Shown: piece after piece, positions 1 to 4,954 of the stretch
Layout: each line of letters begins with the position of its first letter
Position numbering within the stretch: the first letter of the stretch is position 1
Origin: an uncultured Gammaproteobacteria bacterium
GTDB taxonomy: Bacteria > Pseudomonadota > Gammaproteobacteria > Steroidobacterales > JABDMI01
Direction of reading: 5' to 3'
NCBI GenBank assembly: GCA_938039225.1
Contig: CALHVH010000060.1
Location: forward strand, 1-7,972
DNA: 7,972 nt
Translations under genes and position numbers: made by a program
Notes under the pieces: generated by a model
What the model saw: the letters and a program-made list of their open reading frames with translations, nothing else
What the model was told of the DNA's origin: nothing
Databases searched by the model: none

Positions 1-579
1 TTAGGCCTACAGTGCTTTGGTGGCCATGGTTATATTCGTGAATGGGGCATGGAGCAAAACGTTCGAGATTCTCGTATTGCTATGTTGTATGAAGGTACTT
101 CAGGTGTTCAAGCGATTGATTTATTAGGTCGTAAAATCATGGGCACAAAAGGCAAAGTACTTAAACCTTACATCAAAGAAATCGAAGCCTTCTGTGCGGC
201 ACACAAAGACAATAACAACAAAATGATTCAAGGCATGTTGAAACAAATTGATCGTTCTGCTGGCAAGCTAAGCAAAATGACAACCAGCATTGGCCTTAAG
301 GCTCTTAAGAACCCAGAAGAAGTTGGTGCTGCTTCATTTGATTATCTGATGTTTGCTGGTTACTTAACTTATGCGTACTTATGGGCAATGGCAGCGGTTA
401 AGGCACAAGAAGTTTTAGACGCTGGCGAAACCAAAGAACCAAAATTCTATGAAGCCAAATTAAAAACCGCTGAGTTCTATTGGACACGTATCATGCCGCG
501 TTCGAAGGCTCATTCACTCGCTTTAGAGACTGGTTCTAAAAACTTAATGCAACTGGATGAGGAGATGTTTGCTTTCTAA
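1..579 (+). CDS. Acyl-CoA dehydrogenase, C-terminal part (5' end outside window)
   Basis: This is the last 192 residues of an FAD-dependent acyl-CoA dehydrogenase, which catalyses the first oxidation step of beta-oxidation (acyl-CoA to trans-2-enoyl-CoA). The frame is open from base 1, so the ATG at 49 is internal and the true start lies upstream. Visible residues 4-16 read QCFGGHGYIREWG, the conserved helix before the active site. YEGTSGVQAIDL follows, in which the Glu at visible residue 31 (codon 91-93) matches the catalytic base of the family. The roughly 140 residues after it form a helical C-terminal extension of the type found in the long, about 600-residue dehydrogenases (Acyl-CoA_dh_C, PF12806-like), so about 400 residues are missing. 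Close relatives include both fatty acyl-CoA enzymes and DmdC-like methylmercaptopropionyl-CoA dehydrogenases. The adjacent fadD-like gene favours a fatty-acid role, but the exact substrate cannot be read from this fragment. Confidence 0.93.
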   Translation, partial: LGLQCFGGHGYIREWGMEQNVRDSRIAMLYEGTSGVQAIDLLGRKIMGTKGKVLKPYIKEIEAFCAAHKDNNNKMIQGMLKQIDRSAGKLSKMTTSIGLKALKNPEEVGAASFDYLMFAGYLTYAYLWAMAAVKAQEVLDAGETKEPKFYEAKLKTAEFYWTRIMPRSKAHSLALETGSKNLMQLDEEMFAF

Positions 580-606
580 ATTGCATTTAACTTTTTAATC
601 AAAGCT

Positions 607-642
607 AAATCCCGGATATTCTTGCAATATTCGGGATTTTTT
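607..642 (+). terminator. Rho-independent terminator after the acyl-CoA dehydrogenase gene
   Basis: AAATCCCG (607-614) pairs with CGGGATTT (632-639). The stem continues inward with GATATT (615-620) against AATATT (626-631), with one G-U pair, around a CTTGC loop. A run of six T (637-642) follows. It lies 28 bases after the stop codon, so the acyl-CoA ligase gene downstream is probably transcribed mainly from its own promoter. Confidence 0.88.
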
Positions 643-644
643 AT

Positions 645-672
645 TTGGGAAACACGCTATTTAGGTTATGAT
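645..672 (+). promoter_or_regulatory. Possible sigma-70 promoter of the acyl-CoA ligase gene
   Basis: TTGGGA (645-650, 4 of 6 to the -35 consensus) is followed after 16 bases by TATGAT (667-672, 5 of 6 to the -10 consensus). It lies between the terminator and the ligase gene and would give a 5' leader of about 28 bases. No palindrome resembling the FadR operator of enteric bacteria was seen. This is a consensus match only. Confidence 0.4.
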
Positions 673-706
673 AAAGCAATAATAAGAATCTCGGGGGAGA
701 ATCACA

Positions 707-2338
707 ATGACAGCCGTTTTAGAAGTTCAAACACTTGATGAATTAATTAATTTTGCGTGCACAGAATATGCAAACAATGATGCTTTTACTTGTTTGGACA
801 AAACATTAAGTTTTTCTGATATTGATACACTCAGTAGCCAATTTGCCAGTTATCTACAAAACCACACCAGCCTTGAAGCGGGTGATCGTGTAGCTGTGCA
901 ACTCCCTAACCTCTTGCAATTTCCAGTTGTCGTCTTTGGCATTTTAAGAGCCGGCATGGTAGTAGTGAATACCAATCCGCTTTATACAGAAACTGAGGTT
1001 GAGCATCAGTTAAACGATTCTGGTGCCAAAGCTATGGTGGTTCTAGCCAATATTGCTGGAGCGGCAGCAGCAGTCGTTGACAAAACGCCTGTAGAGCAAG
1101 TTATCGTCACAGAAATCGCTGACTTACATGGTGGTCTAAAAGGCATGTTGATGAATTTTGTTATCAAAAATGTCAAAAAAATGGTTCCAAAGTTTTCCTT
1201 TAAAAATCAGGTCAGTTTCAAAAATACTTTAAAACTTGGCTCCCAGAAACCCCATCAAGCCGTTTCTAATAAAGCTGAAGACATTGCAGTTTTACAATAT
1301 ACCGGTGGCACAACTGGTGTGGCAAAAGGCGCAATGCTTACGCATAGTAATCTTACATCAAACTTTAAACAGGCCTATGACTTACTGGAAGGTAAATTAG
1401 AGATAGGTAATGAAATTTTTGCAGCACCACTTCCCCTCTATCATGTTTATGCATTTACAACGCACTGCTCAATGTTATTTGGTATTGGTTGCCATAGCGT
1501 GCTTATTCCCAACCCTAGAGACTTTGACAGCGTCGTTGCTGCAATGAAACCACATAAAGTAAGCGGTTTCATTGGTCTAAATACTTTATTTAATGGTCTT
1601 GCTCATCATGAAGGTTTTAGAAGCTTGGACTTTTCTGAGTTAAAGTTTTCTAACGCTGGTGGCATGGCCATGACACCCGATGTGTGGAAGCATTGGCATG
1701 AACTTACAGGCGTAGAAATTACTGAAGGTTATGGTCTTACAGAAACTTCTCCAGTAGCCACGGCCAATAAAATTGGTGAAGTGAAACTTGGTACAGTCGG
1801 AAAGCCGGTAAAAGATACCGAAGTTGTTTTAATGGATTCCGATCACAATGTGGTTGCCGAAGGTGAGTCAGGAGAAATTGCCATCCGTGGTCCTCAAGTT
1901 ATGAAAGGCTATTGGAAACGTCCAGATGCTACCGAAAAAGTAATGACCAAAGATGGTTTTTTCTTAACTGGCGATGTGGGCATGTGGGATGAAGACGGGT
2001 ATTTAAAAATCGTTGACCGCATTAAAGATATGGTTTTAGTATCAGGCTTTAATGTCTACCCGAATGATATTGAACAAGCTGTTAGTGAGCACCCTAAAGT
2101 TCTTGAATCTGCTGCTATTGGTGTACCACATCCAAAAAGCGGTGAAGCAGTGAAGTTATTTGTAGTTAAAGCTGATGAGTCTCTCACCGAAGAAGAAGTG
2201 ATTAGTTTCTGCAAAGATTGTATGACTGGCTATAAGGTACCAAAGATTATTGAGTTTAGAGAAGAATTACCAAAATCAAATGTTGGAAAAATCCTTCGTC
2301 GTGTCTTGAAAGAAGAAGAAAAAGCAAAATCGGCTTAA
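707..2338 (+). CDS. fadD: Long-chain fatty acid--CoA ligase (FadD-type acyl-CoA synthetase)
   Basis: This enzyme activates free fatty acids with ATP and CoA, through an acyl-adenylate, to acyl-CoA, the entry step of beta-oxidation; it acts at the cytoplasmic face of the inner membrane. At 543 residues it is slightly shorter than E. coli FadD (561), mainly at the N-terminus. Landmarks in order are: RAGMVVVNTNPLY (81-93); the ATP-binding loop YTGGTTGVAKGAM (198-210); EGYGLTETSP (340-349); the ATP-ribose-binding TGD (421-423); the hinge and FACS signature VDRIKDMVLVSGFNVYP (436-452); and PKSNVGKILRR (522-532), with the catalytic Lys at 528. All key residues are present. A GGGGGAGA Shine-Dalgarno (693-700) precedes the ATG by 6 bases. 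A glutathione S-transferase gene follows after 18 bp, probably co-transcribed. A medium-chain preference cannot be excluded, but the resemblance to FadD runs the whole length. Confidence 0.95.
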   Translation: MTAVLEVQTLDELINFACTEYANNDAFTCLDKTLSFSDIDTLSSQFASYLQNHTSLEAGDRVAVQLPNLLQFPVVVFGILRAGMVVVNTNPLYTETEVEHQLNDSGAKAMVVLANIAGAAAAVVDKTPVEQVIVTEIADLHGGLKGMLMNFVIKNVKKMVPKFSFKNQVSFKNTLKLGSQKPHQAVSNKAEDIAVLQYTGGTTGVAKGAMLTHSNLTSNFKQAYDLLEGKLEIGNEIFAAPLPLYHVYAFTTHCSMLFGIGCHSVLIPNPRDFDSVVAAMKPHKVSGFIGLNTLFNGLAHHEGFRSLDFSELKFSNAGGMAMTPDVWKHWHELTGVEITEGYGLTETSPVATANKIGEVKLGTVGKPVKDTEVVLMDSDHNVVAEGESGEIAIRGPQVMKGYWKRPDATEKVMTKDGFFLTGDVGMWDEDGYLKIVDRIKDMVLVSGFNVYPNDIEQAVSEHPKVLESAAIGVPHPKSGEAVKLFVVKADESLTEEEVISFCKDCMTGYKVPKIIEFREELPKSNVGKILRRVLKEEEKAKSA

Positions 2339-2356
2339 ATTAAAAAAGGAAACTGC

Positions 2357-2998
2357 ATGAAAATTTATGGTACCTATTTATCTGCGCCAGCTAACAAAGT
2401 CAGGCTTGCCGCCAGTGCTTTAGACATTGATGCCGATTATATTAATCTAGACCTAACCAAAGGTGAACATAAAACACCGGAATACCTAGCGGTAAATCCG
2501 CTTGGTAAAGTACCAGCAATTGATGACAATGGCTTTTACTTATTTGAGAGTAATACGATTTGTCGTTATATGGCAAATAAAGTAAATTCACCGCTCTACC
2601 CTAAAGACGTTCAACATAGAGCCCTTGTAGATCAGTGGATGGATTTTAGTTCACACCACATACTGACCAATATGGGTAAAATTTTGTTCAATAAATTTTT
2701 TGCCCCAATGATGGGATTAAATCCTAATCCGGATTCTATTGTGGAAGGTAATCGATATTTAGATGCACAAATACCTGTCATTGAAAAGTGCTTAAGCAAC
2801 AGCAAGATGTTAGCAGGCGAAGAAATGAGTATTGCCGATATCGCAATGCTAGCTGCACTGGAACCTTTTGACTTAATTCAATATGACCTCAGCCCCTATC
2901 CTGCTGTATCGGCCTGGAGAAATAATTTAATGCAGCAAGCATTTTATCTGAAAGTGCACACACACTATGCGGCTGAGATTCCACAATTATCGAGTTAA
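2357..2998 (+). CDS. Glutathione S-transferase family protein
   Basis: This is a complete 213-residue cytosolic glutathione S-transferase. The N-terminal thioredoxin-fold half (about 1-78) has Ser9 in YGTYLSAPANKVR, where theta-like enzymes carry the catalytic Ser. It also has the cis-proline loop NPLGKVPAI (47-55, V52-P53) and E64-S65, which binds the glutamyl part of glutathione. The helical C-terminal half (about 86-205) has the folding motif SIADIAML (158-165), including the N-capping Ser158 and Asp161. The family conjugates glutathione to electrophiles or reduces peroxides; the substrate here is unknown. An AAAGGAA Shine-Dalgarno (2345-2351) stands 5 bases before the ATG. The gene begins 18 bp after fadD on the same strand with no terminator between, so the two are probably an operon. 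A role in clearing lipid-derived electrophiles would fit but is inference. Confidence 0.92.
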   Translation: MKIYGTYLSAPANKVRLAASALDIDADYINLDLTKGEHKTPEYLAVNPLGKVPAIDDNGFYLFESNTICRYMANKVNSPLYPKDVQHRALVDQWMDFSSHHILTNMGKILFNKFFAPMMGLNPNPDSIVEGNRYLDAQIPVIEKCLSNSKMLAGEEMSIADIAMLAALEPFDLIQYDLSPYPAVSAWRNNLMQQAFYLKVHTHYAAEIPQLSS

Positions 2999-3050
2999 CT
3001 TTTTCTTAACAACATTCAATATAAACAGACAAACACTGAATTGTGTGTAT

Positions 3051-3083
3051 AAAAAAAGCCAACACAAGGTGTTGGCTTTTTTT
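3051..3083. terminator. Bidirectional Rho-independent terminator between convergent genes
   Basis: AGCCAACAC (3057-3065) pairs with GTGTTGGCT (3069-3077) around an AAG loop. It is flanked by seven A on the left (3051-3057) and seven T on the right (3077-3083), giving a perfect 15-bp stem. The hairpin reads as a terminator on either strand. It lies 52 bases past the stop of the transferase gene and 20 bases past the stop of the minus-strand DUF2853 gene, so it can serve both. Confidence 0.93.
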
Positions 3084-3103
3084 ATACTTTTTGCTTAAGC
3101 AAT

Positions 3104-3445
3104 TTATTTATAAGCTGAAGCTTTACCAAAATGCTTACAAAGCATGTAATAAACTACAGCACGATGTTTATTACGATTAGACTTACCATACTTATCCATA
3201 ACACTAGCGATAGCATCATCTAATTTAGGACCATCAGACAAGCCCAGTTTTTTAATCAAGTAATTATTTTTTACTGTATCAAGTTCTGCTTTATCTGAAC
3301 CTGAAACCGTAGATGCATCTGCGTTATAAATTGCTGGACCACAACCAATAGTTACTTTTTTAAGTAAATCCATATCTGCAGTTTCACCGAATTTATCTTT
3401 AATATCGGCCGCGTATTTTTCAATCAAATCGTCTCTTTTACCCAT
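3104..3445 (-). CDS. DUF2853 family small protein
   Basis: This is a 113-residue soluble protein starting MGKRDDLIEKYAAD. It contains the conserved segments KVTIGCGPAIYNADAST and GKSNRNKHRAVVYYML typical of the DUF2853 family, which has no established function. Predicted structure is mostly helical; there is no signal peptide or membrane segment. I chose the ATG at 3443-3445. The GTG nine bases upstream (3452-3454) would add MRS but overlaps the AAGGAG Shine-Dalgarno, which is correctly spaced (8 bases) for the ATG. The gene is monocistronic by appearance, with 109 bp to the upstream DUF202 gene, and ends close to the shared bidirectional terminator. Family assignment rests on recognising the conserved stretches; no role is proposed. 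Confidence 0.88.
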   Translation of the reverse strand: MGKRDDLIEKYAADIKDKFGETADMDLLKKVTIGCGPAIYNADASTVSGSDKAELDTVKNNYLIKKLGLSDGPKLDDAIASVMDKYGKSNRNKHRAVVYYMLCKHFGKASAYK

Positions 3446-3453
3446 GCTGCGCA

Positions 3454-3459
3454 CTCCTT
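3454..3459 (-). promoter_or_regulatory. Shine-Dalgarno deciding the start of the DUF2853 gene
   Basis: AAGGAG on the minus strand stands 8 bases before the ATG at 3445-3443. Its last G is the first base of the alternative GTG codon, which rules that codon out as the main start. Confidence 0.8.
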
Positions 3460-3554
3460 AGTTATTTGAATTTGTTTATGTAATTGTATACGATAAATGC
3501 TTGTACTTCTCCGCCATTTTGGCTAATTTTAAATGGTTTACAAAATGAGACAAT

Positions 3555-3848
3555 TCAATCGGCTTTTGGTTTCACCATAGTCAAAATCTTCAAGCTTTTC
3601 CGAACTTTAGCGAAACGAATTAAACCCAAAATAATGGTAAGAACTCCAATAATGAAGAGAATTATTCCTAGATTTTGTAAAAAATTGTCTTGTGGAAAAA
3701 ATTTGTACAGTGTTAACCCACCGGCCAATAAGGCCATGGCTGATCTTAGATAAGCCAATAGAGTTCGTTCATTAGCCAAGACGGTTCGATCGAAGGCAAG
3801 AGCGTCACGTAATGTGAGATCAGATTTTGTATAAGCTTGATAGTTCAT
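3555..3848 (-). CDS. DUF202 (YidH-like) small inner-membrane protein
   Basis: This is a 97-residue protein with the DUF202 signature LANERTLLAYLRSAMALLAG (24-43), the same core as in E. coli YidH. Two hydrophobic segments are visible. The first (about 30-50) overlaps the signature, and the second (about 58-78) reads LQNLGIILFIIGVLTIILGL. A basic tail follows (RFAKVRKSLK). It is therefore predicted to sit in the cytoplasmic membrane as a helical hairpin. The molecular role of the family is unknown. The start shown is the only ATG before the signature, but it has no convincing Shine-Dalgarno (AT-rich upstream), so expression may be weak. It lies 66 bp downstream of the GFA-family gene on the same strand. 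Confidence 0.85.
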   Translation of the reverse strand: MNYQAYTKSDLTLRDALAFDRTVLANERTLLAYLRSAMALLAGGLTLYKFFPQDNFLQNLGIILFIIGVLTIILGLIRFAKVRKSLKILTMVKPKAD

Positions 3849-3914
3849 GGCAAATTATTTTAAAGAGATATTAAACTTAATACTAACAGTTTTCTCAGTA
3901 AGACAAAACCAAGT

Positions 3915-4316
3915 TTACTCAAGCAAAAATTCATTATGCTGTTTAGCATCGTCACCAATTATTTCCCAACTCGCTTTTGACCCTACAAAAATATGATGCT
4001 TAACTTTTAAATTTTCTTGCCTGCTGTTTAATAAACTAACCGGGATGTAAAAATTTTGTGCGTCATTTATGCCCGGTAATGAGGAACCACAAATTTCACA
4101 AAAACTTGTTTGCCAGTCATGATTGGGTTTAGTCCAAGTTTTTATACTATCTTCACCACTTAACCAGACAAACTTATCTTTACGGACTATGCTCACAGCT
4201 ATTCCTGTTCCACCGGTAGAACGGCGACAAATGGAACAATGACAAATATAAATATCGGTCATTTTAGTATCTATTTCAAATGACACCGTTCCACAATTAC
4301 ATTCACCTTGCGTCAT
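3915..4316 (-). CDS. GFA family (glutathione-dependent formaldehyde-activating/CENP-V-like) zinc protein
   Basis: This is a complete 133-residue single-domain protein of the GFA/CENP-V fold. All seven zinc-binding cysteines of the family are visible: C6 and C8 in GECNCG, C25, C27 and C30 in CHCSICRR, and C73 and C76 in CEICGSS. The C-terminal HHIFVGSKASWEII (107-120) is also characteristic. The founding member, Gfa of Paracoccus, was reported to speed the condensation of formaldehyde with glutathione, but most family members have no proven activity, so the reaction here is not assigned. The protein has no signal peptide and is probably cytoplasmic. The start gives the usual very short lead into the first Cys motif; the Shine-Dalgarno is weak (GAG about 9 bases upstream). 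It may be linked to the DUF202 gene 66 bp downstream. Confidence 0.9.
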   Translation of the reverse strand: MTQGECNCGTVSFEIDTKMTDIYICHCSICRRSTGGTGIAVSIVRKDKFVWLSGEDSIKTWTKPNHDWQTSFCEICGSSLPGINDAQNFYIPVSLLNSRQENLKVKHHIFVGSKASWEIIGDDAKQHNEFLLE

Positions 4317-4465
4317 ACACTGAACTCGCTAATTATTTTAGTATTTATAGTATGGATTCGCATGCAACTTATTTCTAGCAAACCAAGAAGGCACTTTTTG
4401 ACTGACTTGATGCAGTTTCCATACCAAGCAATATTAAAATACGACTATACGCATATTGATTAAAA
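4317..4465. other. Short intergenic stretch without recognisable gene
   Basis: These 149 AT-rich bases separate the lipoprotein gene from the GFA gene on the minus strand. I see no convincing terminator hairpin and only weak -10-like AT runs (around 4340-4350, minus strand) that might serve the GFA gene. Confidence 0.5.
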
Positions 4466-4954
4466 TCACAGTACTTTAAAGTCCCTTAAAGACAAAGTGA
4501 TCTCTTCATCAGCCATTCTCTCGTCCCTATCTATAAAAATACTTTTAGGAACCGCCCACTTATCGTCATAATTTATTGATGTTTTAGCCGCATTACCAAC
4601 ATACTTTTCTAATAGAGCAAAAATTTGATCATAGGTTTTAATCGACTCTTTTACTTCTGTACCCACTTTATTACCATTATCAAGATAATTGGCTTCGACA
4701 ATTATGCCATTACTAACGTGCACTTTAATAGGCTGCGTGTATTCACGCATACAAAAACAGCTATTCTGCCAGACAAAACTGTAATTTGAAATGTCTTTGG
4801 CCTTCCACTCATTTTTTTTATCAATCACTGTTTGCATTGTCTCGCTTTGCTTAGACGCAAGACTCTCTAAGTTAGTATCGACAACATCATCGATTACTGA
4901 ATGTTGACAGGCAGTAAGCGAAACCAGAAAAACTATTAGAGTTAGATTACGCAT
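4466..4954 (-). CDS. DUF6174-like outer-membrane lipoprotein, overlapping the protease gene
   Basis: From the chosen ATG this is a 162-residue exported lipoprotein. The N-terminus MRNLTLIVFLVSLTACQH is a lipoprotein signal ending in the lipobox LTAC, with the lipidated Cys at residue 16; the +2 residue is Gln, consistent with outer-membrane sorting. The mature part has the DUF6174 pattern: a Trp-containing start (NEWKAKDISNYSFVWQ), a C-F-C pair (residues 65 and 67), then a P-I-K-V-H-V strand with NGIIVEANY, and later a helix around YDQIFALLEKYV. The function of DUF6174 is unknown. An ATG two codons upstream (4958-4960) is possible, but the AAGG Shine-Dalgarno lies only 1 base from it and 7 bases from the ATG used here. 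The first 8 bases overlap the end of the metalloprotease gene, so co-transcription and translational coupling are likely. Confidence 0.82.
   Translation of the reverse strand: MRNLTLIVFLVSLTACQHSVIDDVVDTNLESLASKQSETMQTVIDKKNEWKAKDISNYSFVWQNSCFCMREYTQPIKVHVSNGIIVEANYLDNGNKVGTEVKESIKTYDQIFALLEKYVGNAAKTSINYDDKWAVPKSIFIDRDERMADEEITLSLRDFKVL

Noticed and set aside
49..51. ATG at 49 as the start of the first gene
   Set aside because: The frame continues upstream to base 1 and encodes conserved acyl-CoA dehydrogenase residues (QCFGGHGYIREWG), so the ATG is internal.
3513..3523. GCCATTTTGGC hairpin between the DUF202 and DUF2853 genes as a terminator
   Set aside because: The stem is only 4 bp and no T run follows it on the minus strand, the strand on which a terminator would be needed.
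3484..3753. 89-codon plus-strand reading frame
   Set aside because: It lies antisense to the DUF202 gene and the gap beside it, has no family features, and the minus-strand frame carries a clear DUF202 signature.
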